Shown here: one piece after another, positions 1 through 8,735 of the stretch
Numbering within the stretch: position 1 is the stretch's first letter
Layout: every line of letters starts with the position of its first letter
Assembly (NCBI GenBank): GCA_964608095.1
Contig: CAZSMK010000084.1
Coordinates: 1-34,100, forward strand
Direction of reading: 5' to 3'
DNA from: CAZSMK01 sp964608095
Lineage (GTDB): Bacteria > Sumerlaeota > Sumerlaeia > MWCT01 > JAGHBZ01
DNA: 34,100 nucleotides
Translations under genes and position numbers: made by a program
Notes under the pieces: model-generated
Told to the model about the DNA's origin: nothing
The model's input: only the letters and a program-made list of their open reading frames with translations
Databases searched by the model: none

Positions 1-25
1 AATGCCGTCGTTTTTTCTGTGTCAT
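1..25 (-). CDS. 5' end of an unidentified gene leaving the window
   Basis: An ATG at 25 (minus strand) opens a frame reading MTQKKRRH that runs off the left edge. It is preceded by a strong AGGAGG (34-39) with 8 nt spacing, which favours this start over the ATG at 31, which lies only 2 nt from the same site. It follows the truncated methylase by about 54 bp on the same strand, so it is probably the next gene of the defence operon. Too little is visible to assign a family. An alternative frame that could continue the methylase also stays open to the window edge, so this call depends mainly on the ribosome binding site. Confidence 0.4.
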
Positions 26-79
26 AGTCATTTCCTCCTGCGTTCAGTATACTAATTCCGGGGGAGGAAATGTCCAATT

Positions 80-1744
80 TCATCTGAAGCAGCACAAAAC
101 CATAGGTAGAGCCTGCCTTCCAAAGGTGTGCACCACTCCACGTCCACCGGTGTAATTGAAAACACAAAGTGATGAATTGAAGTCAGCTAAACGATCCAGA
201 ACGGATCCGAGAAACATTACAATAGCTATGGTTATATCGTCTTTATATTTTTTCCTGATTTCCTGTTCGGAATCTATGATGGCAGCGGAGAAACTAAGCA
301 AACTTAACATCTGGCGGTTAGTAAATAGGTCAGACCACTTTGTTAATCCATAAAGATGCGTTTTGCATGTAAAGGAATCTAGTCTAGGAACCTGTTCACA
401 CGGTAATGTTCGTCCAGTTTTCTTACATAAATAATTAATTTTGGTCTGAATCATTTCATTATCGGGAATAAACTCCCAGTAATTATCCGCTGATAGATAT
501 ACCTTTCCCTTCTTTCCTGTCCGAGTGCATACAATCGCCATTAACTGCTGACTTATTCTTTTTGCACAGCCTTCGGCTTTCACATAGTTACTATCAGCAA
601 CTGTCCCGCAGAAAGGGCATGTTGCGTTCCCGCCTTTACTGAAAGCCGCAGGATCGAAACCGAGCCCTTTTTCTGTTGTAGATTCGACTACTTCAAACCG
701 AACTTTCTTTTCGCCTTCAGGAGCCACAACCTTCAACGCGACATATCTTCCAGGGCTCTTCTTGCCACTTTTTTTCTTACAGAGCCATGTCTGTCTAACC
801 AACGGCACGGTGGCTCCGCAAGATGGATTCTTGCAACGGACTGTCCGTGTCCAGAGATAGGCAACCGGTGTTAGATATCCAGATGACTTTTCAATGGCAA
901 GGGTTTGTTGTCCCGTTTTCTTGAATCCCTTTCCCGACATCTCTATTTGCTGGCTTCCCAGTTCTCTTCGTGTGCGAGGAGACTCGGGATCGGGAATCGG
1001 CGGGTAGAGGTCCCCGATCTGAGCCTTAACCTTCTCGAGTACCCATTCACCCCAATAACGGACTTCCTTTGCCAGCCCGCCCCATGTGGGTTTTCCATCC
1101 TTTCCCCTGGGACCGGTCATGCCCGGAGAATTCGGATCGGGCTTACCATATTTTTGGGGATAGACCAGGGTGCAGAGTTCAATAATGTGTGCGACAGGAT
1201 TGAGATCAAGTGCATAAGCATCACATCCGAGCCGTAAGGCTTCGAGTGGAATGGCGCCGCCGCCTGCAAACATATCCAGTACTCGTGGACGCGGCGCCCG
1301 ACCTGCCTCGATATCCTCACTGGTGACGGTCGTTTTGTCCTTGTCCCACTTGAATTCCTCTACCCAGCCGGGAAAGATATTTGTTTTCTTTGCCTCCGAT
1401 AATTCTATCGTAAGACGTTCAGCATGTGCATCAAGTATATGCTCTTGAGCGCGTTTAATTGTTACAGGATTTCCGGGATATTTGCATAATTCTGTAACGA
1501 ATTTTGCCGCATTGGCTCGACCAAGGCTCTGTTTCTTATTGTCAGGACCGTTTTCAGGAACAAACTGTGTTGCAGGAACCAGTGCCCCATATACTGCTGC
1601 CCGACACGCAACCAGAGGACGCCGTGCCCACCACAAATGCAGTGTGGAGATATGCCCCTTACGTATAGACTTCTCCCTCGACGCCTCAGCACTTATCGCC
1701 TGGATGGGCAGGTAATCTTCTATGAGGCGTTTTTCATCTTTCAT
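80..1744 (-). CDS. DUF1156-family DNA methylase, C-terminally truncated
   Basis: This is the N-terminal half of a DUF1156-type DNA methylase, presumably an adenine-specific enzyme of a defence or modification system. The family hallmark IRKGHISTLHLWWARRP is at about residues 27-43. An SAM-binding motif I (VLDMFAGGGAIPLEALRLG, 155-173) is followed by DLNPVA (180-185). Cys304/Cys309 and Cys376/Cys379 look like a split zinc ribbon. The family signature FGRQALPMV appears at 541-549 and the frame ends five residues later. Family members are usually around 900 residues or more and carry the catalytic [DNS]PPY motif in the missing half, so this product is probably inactive alone. The loss could be a deletion, a frameshift or an assembly error. 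Its ATG overlaps the stop of the MBL gene in a 4-bp ATGA, with AGGAAA upstream, indicating translational coupling. Confidence 0.82.
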   Translation of the reverse strand: MKDEKRLIEDYLPIQAISAEASREKSIRKGHISTLHLWWARRPLVACRAAVYGALVPATQFVPENGPDNKKQSLGRANAAKFVTELCKYPGNPVTIKRAQEHILDAHAERLTIELSEAKKTNIFPGWVEEFKWDKDKTTVTSEDIEAGRAPRPRVLDMFAGGGAIPLEALRLGCDAYALDLNPVAHIIELCTLVYPQKYGKPDPNSPGMTGPRGKDGKPTWGGLAKEVRYWGEWVLEKVKAQIGDLYPPIPDPESPRTRRELGSQQIEMSGKGFKKTGQQTLAIEKSSGYLTPVAYLWTRTVRCKNPSCGATVPLVRQTWLCKKKSGKKSPGRYVALKVVAPEGEKKVRFEVVESTTEKGLGFDPAAFSKGGNATCPFCGTVADSNYVKAEGCAKRISQQLMAIVCTRTGKKGKVYLSADNYWEFIPDNEMIQTKINYLCKKTGRTLPCEQVPRLDSFTCKTHLYGLTKWSDLFTNRQMLSLLSFSAAIIDSEQEIRKKYKDDITIAIVMFLGSVLDRLADFNSSLCVFNYTGGRGVVHTFGRQALPMVLCCFR

Positions 1745-3072
1745 GTCATATTTCCTGCAGATAATGTTTCAATATCATTACTTTCTTTCCCGATTCTCAT
1801 TATATGGGGAATAGCTTGATTAGATGGGTCTGACAGGTGATCCGGATCTGGATTGGTACGATTGGAATGAATCTGATCTTTGAATTTATAAAATAATCCC
1901 TTTGGTGGTAGTTGTTGAGTGGGATATGGAAACAGTAAAATATGTTTTGGTTTGACAATTTCATTAAAAAGCCTGAGTGTATCATGTGAAGCAATCCTCT
2001 TTTCCATATGGTGCCAATATTCATAACAAAGCTCAAAACATTCCGGAAAACACCATGGTCCACAGGGACAATGTTTCGGAAAGAAGTGTGTAAAAGATCT
2101 CAGGGCTTTTCTGCTTACACCTGTGTAGGAACTACCATGATGGGGATACTTGAAAATGTCAGAGGAAAGATCATGAAAACGTCGTGATATCAAATATGTC
2201 CAATCTGATAAATCTCCAGGGAATAGTAGGGTTGGCGGGTTGATTCCCCCAAGAATATGAATTTTAGTAACGATACTCAAATTGTTGTAAAGCGTACCTA
2301 TCTTCGAAATGGGCAAGCATTCGTCGTTTTCGAACAATTCTTCATCTTCGTATTCTAATTCTTCTTCCTCGTCGGGATTCATCAAAGGTAGAGTTCTGTT
2401 TTCCAATACTTCTCGATCTAAACCTTCAAGAAGCCCGTTCAACGGCTCCTTTTCCTGTAACCTCGTAATTTTCTGTGCACGAGCTGGACGATGATTCTCA
2501 ATATTATCTTGCATCCATACGGGTGGAATCCAATCTTCAGGCCACTTCTTTGACAATAGTTTCTTTATCTGAGCCGGTGAATGAAGTGCTCTATAAAAAC
2601 CATCCCAGGGATAAAGAACTTCTATATAAAAACTTCCGACATTTATCTTGTGACCTTCCGAAACCTGGAGAGTGAGGACTTTTTTCTTTCCAAGTGTTTT
2701 AAGTACCTTATCCATGCCGACAAGGGTTTTTAAGAGATAAAAATATATAATCTTATGAGTAGGCTTCATCGGTCGTGGAATTTTACCAGTTGTCACGAAG
2801 TCCCGTAGAAAGGCAAGGTCAAAACACCAAACTTGGTCAATAGAGATCAGTGGATTATCAATAATGGCAAGTAATCCCTTAAGATGATCCAAATCCGGAT
2901 GAGATAGTATTATAAGATCAAGGTGAAAAACACCAATACTCTGTAGATAGGAGACAGTTTCTTCTTCGGCAAGACCTGCATCGATAAGAACCGTGTAAGA
3001 GTGTTCATGTGATCGGTCAATGAGGAGTGTTGCATCACCGGCTTCGATCGGTAACATGTGAAGTTCTACCAT
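1741..3072 (-). CDS. ComEC-type metallo-beta-lactamase-fold hydrolase
   Basis: This is a soluble 443-aa MBL-fold protein with no signal peptide or membrane segments. It shows the HxDxDH metal motif (SHPDLDH, His58-Asp60-Asp62-His63), a later LLFPGD at 282-287 (the metal-bridging Asp position) and YPHHGSS at 309-315, as in the ComEC/Rec2 C-terminal domain and related stand-alone hydrolases. Residues 234-251 are very acidic (PDEEEELEYEDEELFEND). Members of this group are found beside phage-defence genes and are suspected nucleases or phosphodiesterases; the substrate here is unknown. The start is supported by AAGGAGA about 10 nt upstream. It lies 47 bp after darG and overlaps the methylase start by 4 bp, so it belongs to the same operon. 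Confidence 0.8.
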   Translation of the reverse strand: MVELHMLPIEAGDATLLIDRSHEHSYTVLIDAGLAEEETVSYLQSIGVFHLDLIILSHPDLDHLKGLLAIIDNPLISIDQVWCFDLAFLRDFVTTGKIPRPMKPTHKIIYFYLLKTLVGMDKVLKTLGKKKVLTLQVSEGHKINVGSFYIEVLYPWDGFYRALHSPAQIKKLLSKKWPEDWIPPVWMQDNIENHRPARAQKITRLQEKEPLNGLLEGLDREVLENRTLPLMNPDEEEELEYEDEELFENDECLPISKIGTLYNNLSIVTKIHILGGINPPTLLFPGDLSDWTYLISRRFHDLSSDIFKYPHHGSSYTGVSRKALRSFTHFFPKHCPCGPWCFPECFELCYEYWHHMEKRIASHDTLRLFNEIVKPKHILLFPYPTQQLPPKGLFYKFKDQIHSNRTNPDPDHLSDPSNQAIPHIMRIGKESNDIETLSAGNMT

Positions 3073-3119
3073 AGCTGCTTATTCTCCTTATCTTTAAATA
3101 TTATGCTTTAGAGAAATCG

Positions 3120-4244
3120 TTACACATGCAAGATTTCCTCCTCGGTTATCGGGAGGTCGTTACTTGCGGTTGCCCCAATCCAGCTGAGCATATTCAGGTT
3201 TCGTAAGGTGATAGCGACTTCCTTCTCGTCAAGGGGTGGGCGACGTCTTTGTTTCCATTTCATGACTGCTTCGAGTACCTCTTTTTCTGTGGGAGTGGTA
3301 CCGGTTTCCTTCAGTTCACCGGCTGCAAAGTGAACGGTTGCGGCGATCTCCGCCTGTCGGGTATTCATTCGCATAAAAAGGTCGGCAATCTTGTCGATTA
3401 TGTCATTCCACTGTTCGATATCCCCGACATAGGCTCTCCTGGCATCTTTGAATGTCTCTCCCACATGAATTGCAAACATCCTGCCCCGTTGTTCTTCTCG
3501 TATTAATCCATTATTTACAAGAGCGGTGATCCATTGTTTCAAAGCGTGGGCATGGGGTCCAAAACTTCCACGCTGATATTTCAATCCTGTGGAAATGCCC
3601 GATTCAGTGGCGAAATAGGTGAGCTTCTGAAAGATGGTTCTTCCTACAGGCCGATGAAAGGGTTCTTCTTCGATTCGACGCAGGATTTCGACTATGGCTA
3701 TCCATGCAGGACTTATTCTATAGGCTGATGGTTTTGAGGTTACTGCTTCTCTGGATTTATCCAGAAAAGCAGGTTGCAACTCTTCGTGAGGTGTTCCAAA
3801 GGGTGCAAACAGTTCGACCGGGATATCCAATTCCTTCAAATGTCGGTATAGGGTCGGACCAACAACCCGCCATTCTAACTGACCCTGACCGCAACCGAGT
3901 GGTGGAACCGCAAGCGATGTAATTCCCCACTCTTTATAATGCTTTTTTATATAACTCAAGCCCTTTATTATATCCTGAAGGCGCGATACAGAACGCCAAT
4001 GATCCTTGGTAGGGAAATTCAATATCCAGGGATGTACCAGTCGCTTGAATAAATACGGTTTCCCGAGATGAACGCGTCTTGCCTTACACCTCTCGACATA
4101 ATCATGATACATGTCAGGAAAACGATTTTTGAATTCGAGGGCGACACCTTTTCCCATGATCCCAACACAGTTTACCGTGTTAACAAGCGTCTGTGCTTTC
4201 GATGCAAACATATCGCCTATAAAGACTTTAATCATATATCTCAC
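3120..4244 (-). CDS. darG: DarG-like macrodomain antitoxin (DNA ADP-ribosyl hydrolase)
   Basis: This is the antitoxin of the DarTG pair. It removes ADP-ribose placed on DNA by DarT and, through its C-terminal half, is expected to bind DarT. The macrodomain spans about residues 4-155, with VNTVNCVGIMGKGVALEFK (21-39), NFPTKDHWR (76-84) and PPLGCGQGQLEW (114-125). Lys80 in NFPTK matches the lysine needed by Thermus DarG. Residues about 175-370 match the usual DarG C-terminal region (HRPVGRTIFQKLTYF, RGSFGPHAHALKQ). The GTG at 4244 and the ATG at 4235 are both possible starts. The AGGAAGTGA that would serve the ATG overlaps the darT stop codon, giving toxin-antitoxin coupling. The order toxin then antitoxin is standard for this system. 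Confidence 0.92.
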   Translation of the reverse strand: MRYMIKVFIGDMFASKAQTLVNTVNCVGIMGKGVALEFKNRFPDMYHDYVERCKARRVHLGKPYLFKRLVHPWILNFPTKDHWRSVSRLQDIIKGLSYIKKHYKEWGITSLAVPPLGCGQGQLEWRVVGPTLYRHLKELDIPVELFAPFGTPHEELQPAFLDKSREAVTSKPSAYRISPAWIAIVEILRRIEEEPFHRPVGRTIFQKLTYFATESGISTGLKYQRGSFGPHAHALKQWITALVNNGLIREEQRGRMFAIHVGETFKDARRAYVGDIEQWNDIIDKIADLFMRMNTRQAEIAATVHFAAGELKETGTTPTEKEVLEAVMKWKQRRRPPLDEKEVAITLRNLNMLSWIGATASNDLPITEEEILHV

Positions 4245-4247
4245 TTC

Positions 4248-4844
4248 CTATCTGAAAAAAAGATGACTATTAATCGTTAATGGTATTTGTAGGGTTGACG
4301 TTCCTAACTTTTTCAATGATTCATCGCATAAAACATATACACCGATAATATAACGTGGTTCTATGATGTCGGGTACAAGCACCTCAGCGCATTTTGCTAA
4401 TTTCTTGCGAAAATAAATAATAGAGTCATCATCTCTCCAATCATCGGAAAGTGTCCTCTCTCTATCTACAATGGATAAACCAGCGGGAGCTGCCGAAAAT
4501 CTGATATAAGCGCTCGATGCATTTCCGTCTGTAATTACGACTTCCGGTAAATCCAATATATCAGTAGAGACTCTAAGAACGCAAATACTCTTAGGGTCTT
4601 CAACGGAAATAATTTTATACATCATGGGATTTCGCGCACATATATAGAGATTGACATACTCATGCAGCTTTTTTCCTCCGGGTACAGTGACCTTTGCTCT
4701 GCGCTCTTGTATTTCTGGCATTGCAACAGATATATGGGGAATATTTTCTGCTCGGGAATGTGAAAGAATGCCAGTCTTACAGATCGACTGGAGATTAGTC
4801 ATCGGTGCAATATAATGTAATTCTTCCAATTCACTTCGGAGCAT
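4248..4844 (-). CDS. darT: DarT-family DNA ADP-ribosyltransferase toxin (DUF4433)
   Basis: DarT transfers ADP-ribose from NAD+ to bases in single-stranded DNA, blocking replication; DarTG pairs act in phage defence. The 198-aa protein starts with LHYIAPMTNLQSICKTGILS (9-28), the NAD-binding N-terminus. It then has MPEIQERRAKVTVPGG (42-57), LHEYVNLYICARNPMMY (60-76) and KCAEVLVPD (151-159). By comparison with Thermus aquaticus DarT as I remember it, Arg49 and Glu154 align with the catalytic Arg51 and Glu160. No truncation is seen, so the toxin should be active. Which base or motif it modifies cannot be read from the sequence. GAGGC lies about 10 nt upstream of the ATG. It follows the helicase gene by 63 bp and precedes darG by 3 bp. 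Confidence 0.9.
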   Translation of the reverse strand: MLRSELEELHYIAPMTNLQSICKTGILSHSRAENIPHISVAMPEIQERRAKVTVPGGKKLHEYVNLYICARNPMMYKIISVEDPKSICVLRVSTDILDLPEVVITDGNASSAYIRFSAAPAGLSIVDRERTLSDDWRDDDSIIYFRKKLAKCAEVLVPDIIEPRYIIGVYVLCDESLKKLGTSTLQIPLTINSHLFFR

Positions 4845-4907
4845 TCGTTATTTCGCCTCTATTGATATCTTGACATATAAGACAACTATTTATCTTTTTT
4901 CTTCGAA

Positions 4908-7900
4908 TTATCGTGCCGCTTTCATCACCTCATCGGCGGGGATTTCGAAAAATCTTGAGGAAACTATTTCACGCTTCGCATGGTCTAATTTTACGGCAGG
5001 ATTGTGGATTCGCATAAGTTCGGGTGAATTGCTCAGTGGGTCCCATACTACATAGAGCCAATATGTAGAAGACAGATGCTGGGCTTTAATCCATTCATTA
5101 GTGGTAAGTCGAACCGGCTGTCCTCGACGACGACCTTTAACCTCGATTCTCTTAACAAGTATTTCGCCAGTTGCTTCATCCACAATCCGATGTGCACGAA
5201 TATCAAAGCCGTGTTTTAAATGTCCTATTCTCTCGATCCGGTTTTGCGGAAATCCTTCTGCAATAAGGGCTTTTACGACTAAATCTTCTGCGGCAAGTTC
5301 GCTTTTACGGCGTATATTAGGATCAAGTTCGTCGGAAAAATCTGCAATCTGCGCTGTTGTATCAATGCCCGGGGCTAATATAATTGAGGTTCCAACATGT
5401 TTGACAGGACCTGTACGCGCAATCGTGAGTCGTTCGAATGCGCCTAAACGTTCTTGACGTACTCGCTGCAGTTCTTCAACGTGTTTTCGTGCTTCATCTG
5501 CGGTTAATTTGTATTCTGGTTTGATGGATGCTTCAGCAGCGAGAGACATTGCGCGTTCTTGTGCGTGTCTAATTCGTGCGTCGAATGATTTCTCGACATA
5601 TTCTTTACAAACCTGCGCGAAATGCTTACGTTCCTTTTGACATCGTTCCCGACATTTCAATTGATATGTCTGTTTCAGGAAATCAGATGCAGATTGTATG
5701 GAGATGGGATCTATTTCCTGGGGTGGATTTGGATGTGGTGGTAAGTTAAGCAAAATGTCGCTGGAAACAATCTCAAACTTTCCTGCCGCTTCTCGGACTG
5801 CGACCAATTCGCCATAAAGTGCGATATTGTTTCCCTTTGAATCCTGACCGCGAATAGAAATCTCAAAAAAATGGATTTTATATGGCTCCGTGCAGAGTGG
5901 ATCAAGATAAAAGGCGAATCCCCCACGCAAGGATGAAAGTTTTTCGTTCAATTTTTCATCAACCGCAGCATAGAGCGGATGACCCGGACCCATCAGTACA
6001 GCATCGAGATGTTGGTCTTTTTCAAGATGGTGTTTATGGAAAGTGATCTTTCGATACGTTGAATGTGCCTTCCCGAAGCGCTGTACTGAATGAAGACGTT
6101 CTGAACGTAAATCGGCCAAGACGTGGTCGATTCGCCAAAGTCCATCTGCCCTCGGCTCTATTCGCAAACTAATTTCTTTTGACGCTGCCACAAACTGAGA
6201 TTCAACATATCTCGGCATTAACCTTTTTTCTTCGATTTCCAAATTGCGTTGCTGAAATTCACTGAAATCAACATGACTGCGAGCAAGGGCGATTCCTGTA
6301 GCTTCTTCATATTCTTTAAGCTTGGCGGGGTCTATTCGATCGATTTGATCCAGATACTCATCAAGCCTTCGGGGATCATATGCTGCGTCACGGAGGATGT
6401 CAATAAGGTTAACATCATTAAGCGAGAGAACCTCACCTATAACGTCAAACACACGTCCCTCGAGAGCTTCGTTCATTTGCTCCATCTTTTCAAATAAACG
6501 AGAAAGAATTCTTCCTTCAACAATTGGTTGACCCTCCTCGGAATCCGTCGCAACAAAGTTGAAAGCATAGACGTCTCGCTCCTGTCCGATGCGATGTATC
6601 CGTCCCATTCGCTGCTCGAGACGTGTTGGATTCCAGGGTAAATCATAGTTTATCATTAGATGACAGAACTGAAGGTTGATTCCTTCGCCAGCAGCTTCTG
6701 TAGCGACGCATATCTGTACGGCAGTCCTGAAAATTTCTTGGGCGCGCTTGCGCTCGTGAGGATTCAACCCCCCATGTATATGGCATGTACTGTATCCCCA
6801 TTGTTCGAGATGATTACATATATAATTTAATGTGTCACGATGTTCTGTAAAAATGAGGAGTTTACCTCTTCCATCTCTCAAATCAAGGAACTGCGCCTCA
6901 TTGAGGCATCTTTTTAAAGCGGTTAACTTAGAATCAGTCGCGTTTTCTCGCACTTTACGTGCCTGATTCTCGAGGTCTTTGAGTGCAACAATTTCGGCTC
7001 TTAATTGTTCGAGCTCCAGCGCCGCTGTGTATTCATCTACTAAATAATCTCTGGTTGTTTCATCAAGATCGTCTTCTTCTTGTTCAATATCAGGCAGACG
7101 ACCATGAAGCACAGCGAGACGTTTTGCTCGTTGGGGTGGTGTGAGTTTTTCCAACTCGTCTAAAAGTTCTTGTTGTTTCTTTAAGCGGCGTTTGATTGAT
7201 TCGTGAATAGCACAGGTGGAACTTACCAGACGGCGTTGCAAAACTGTTCGTGTAAGCGCTGCTGTGGTTCGTCTCAGTCCTGTTTGCTGGGGAATGAATT
7301 CGTTTATATATGCGGTAACATTTTTATATAAGGCATATTCCTCATTATTAAGGCGGAAAGTAACTGTTTTTGAATGACGATCCGGGAATAATCTTCGTCC
7401 ATGGATATCCTTTAGATCTTCTTTTAATCTTCGGAGGGACCATGGAGAATTCTTCCCAAGGCGAAAAATATCTTTTCGTATCGCTGTGGCTTGTTTTCCA
7501 AGACGATGTGGTTCAGGGAAGAGATCTGGATCAATGAGCCTGAGGAAATGTGCGAATTTGTCATCATCTCCATGGTGTGGAGTAGCTGTCAGAAGCAAAA
7601 CGTGATCTGCTTGAGAAGTAAGATGTGATGCCAGATCGTAACGTTTTGTTGTTGCCATTTTTGGTTCGCGGCCAGTCCCACCGGAAATAGTTCTTGCAGA
7701 ACATTTATGCGCTTCATCGATGATTAATAAATCCCACCTTTGTTGCCATATCCGTTCACGAACATCATCTTGTTTCGCGTAATCAATTGAACTAATAACT
7801 TGACTTTCTTTAGCCCATGGATTAATACGACTTTGCTTATCTCGCGCTGAATCTATCGGTTCAAATTCTTCACCAAACCAATTGAGCATTTCGTCTTGCC

Positions 7901-8432
7901 ATTGGATTGTCAAAGGAGCGGGGCACAAAATGAGGATTCGCTCAATAGCATCTCGGAGTTTCATCTCTTTTATGAGTAGACCAGCCATTATAGTCTTGCC
8001 TGCCCCGGGATCATCAGCGAGGAGAAAACGTAACCTTGGCTGTGGGAGCATTGCCTGATAAACTGCTTCAATCTGGTGTGGCAAGGTACGAATGCCGGAA
8101 AGGCTCACAGCAAATTGCTCATCATGCGTATAAGCAAGGCGAATCCGAGCAGATTCTATTAAGAGACTTAGTTTTTCAGCATCAACAGGTTTTATGGTTT
8201 CGGAAATTTTTTTTACCGTCCCGAGGACGGAGGCAATCTCATCTGGCGAGATTATAGTCTCTTCTAAAGTTCCATCGGGAAGACGAACACGGCACTCGTA
8301 ACTTATCAAATCACCGGAGCCAAGTGGTCTTGCATCTTCTAATATAACCGGAATATCAAAATGTCCCGGTAGTTTTATATTTTGACCAACGATTTCAAGT
8401 AATTTAGATTTTATGGTTTCACGGTTTTCCAT
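4908..8432 (-). CDS. SNF2-family helicase with C-terminal DUF3883, DrmD-like
   Basis: This is a large superfamily 2 ATPase of the SNF2/RapA kind, expected to move on or remodel DNA in a defence system. The Q-like motif GIRTLPHQIEAV is at 113-124, Walker A ADDPGAGKT at 139-147, DEAH at 239-242 and LTATPHHGDD at 281-290. LLIFTEHRDT (525-534), the VATEAAGEGINL region (576-587) and QRMGRIHRIGQ (607-617) form the second RecA lobe. A charged helical insert at about 410-500 separates the lobes. The C-terminal part (about 1035-1150) has a DUF3883-like nuclease-fold domain, with KHGFDIRAHR and a later IEVKGRRRGQ that supplies E-x-K. Length and layout resemble DISARM DrmD and helicases that sit beside DUF1156 methylases. 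It is the first gene of the operon, with only a weak Shine-Dalgarno. DISARM genes drmA, drmB and drmC are not in view. Confidence 0.88.
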   Translation of the reverse strand: MENRETIKSKLLEIVGQNIKLPGHFDIPVILEDARPLGSGDLISYECRVRLPDGTLEETIISPDEIASVLGTVKKISETIKPVDAEKLSLLIESARIRLAYTHDEQFAVSLSGIRTLPHQIEAVYQAMLPQPRLRFLLADDPGAGKTIMAGLLIKEMKLRDAIERILILCPAPLTIQWQDEMLNWFGEEFEPIDSARDKQSRINPWAKESQVISSIDYAKQDDVRERIWQQRWDLLIIDEAHKCSARTISGGTGREPKMATTKRYDLASHLTSQADHVLLLTATPHHGDDDKFAHFLRLIDPDLFPEPHRLGKQATAIRKDIFRLGKNSPWSLRRLKEDLKDIHGRRLFPDRHSKTVTFRLNNEEYALYKNVTAYINEFIPQQTGLRRTTAALTRTVLQRRLVSSTCAIHESIKRRLKKQQELLDELEKLTPPQRAKRLAVLHGRLPDIEQEEDDLDETTRDYLVDEYTAALELEQLRAEIVALKDLENQARKVRENATDSKLTALKRCLNEAQFLDLRDGRGKLLIFTEHRDTLNYICNHLEQWGYSTCHIHGGLNPHERKRAQEIFRTAVQICVATEAAGEGINLQFCHLMINYDLPWNPTRLEQRMGRIHRIGQERDVYAFNFVATDSEEGQPIVEGRILSRLFEKMEQMNEALEGRVFDVIGEVLSLNDVNLIDILRDAAYDPRRLDEYLDQIDRIDPAKLKEYEEATGIALARSHVDFSEFQQRNLEIEEKRLMPRYVESQFVAASKEISLRIEPRADGLWRIDHVLADLRSERLHSVQRFGKAHSTYRKITFHKHHLEKDQHLDAVLMGPGHPLYAAVDEKLNEKLSSLRGGFAFYLDPLCTEPYKIHFFEISIRGQDSKGNNIALYGELVAVREAAGKFEIVSSDILLNLPPHPNPPQEIDPISIQSASDFLKQTYQLKCRERCQKERKHFAQVCKEYVEKSFDARIRHAQERAMSLAAEASIKPEYKLTADEARKHVEELQRVRQERLGAFERLTIARTGPVKHVGTSIILAPGIDTTAQIADFSDELDPNIRRKSELAAEDLVVKALIAEGFPQNRIERIGHLKHGFDIRAHRIVDEATGEILVKRIEVKGRRRGQPVRLTTNEWIKAQHLSSTYWLYVVWDPLSNSPELMRIHNPAVKLDHAKREIVSSRFFEIPADEVMKAAR

Positions 8433-8735
8433 GGTAATTTTTCAGAAGTACATTTTAAAGAATATTCCCCTCGTACACAATATGCTTTATTTTTAAATAT
8501 GGAAATTATTGTAGCAAACGACTAAATTTAACCAAACTTAGATAGTCTTTGCAGACTGTAAAGTCAAGAGTAAAAAAATAAGTCACGGCTTCAAAATTTT
8601 TTATTCGCTAATGTATAGCACATAAAAATAGCGTTCATTTCAAAAGGGTACCGTCGAATCGCTTCAGATATTAATACTTATGGATTTTTAGAATTGCGCT
8701 GATAGATTGATAGATACATGAAAAGGGGAATCTGA
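8433..8735. promoter_or_regulatory. AT-rich leader region upstream of the defence operon
   Basis: About 300 bp without a credible gene, between the divergent helicase gene and the doubtful small plus-strand frame. It must hold the minus-strand promoter of the defence operon; several AT-rich hexamers are possible, but I cannot choose a -35/-10 pair. The clearest structure is a cluster of alternating AGTC/GACT tetramers at 8544-8565, in which AGTCT-TTGC-AGACT is followed by GACT-GTAA-AGTC. It could be an operator, because two overlapping dyads share one half-site. Confidence 0.35.

Noticed and set aside
1..8432. Calling the operon a complete DISARM or BREX system.
   Set aside because: DrmA, DrmB, DrmC, PglZ and BrxC homologues are not in view, and the methylase is DUF1156 type. 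Only the helicase resembles DrmD.
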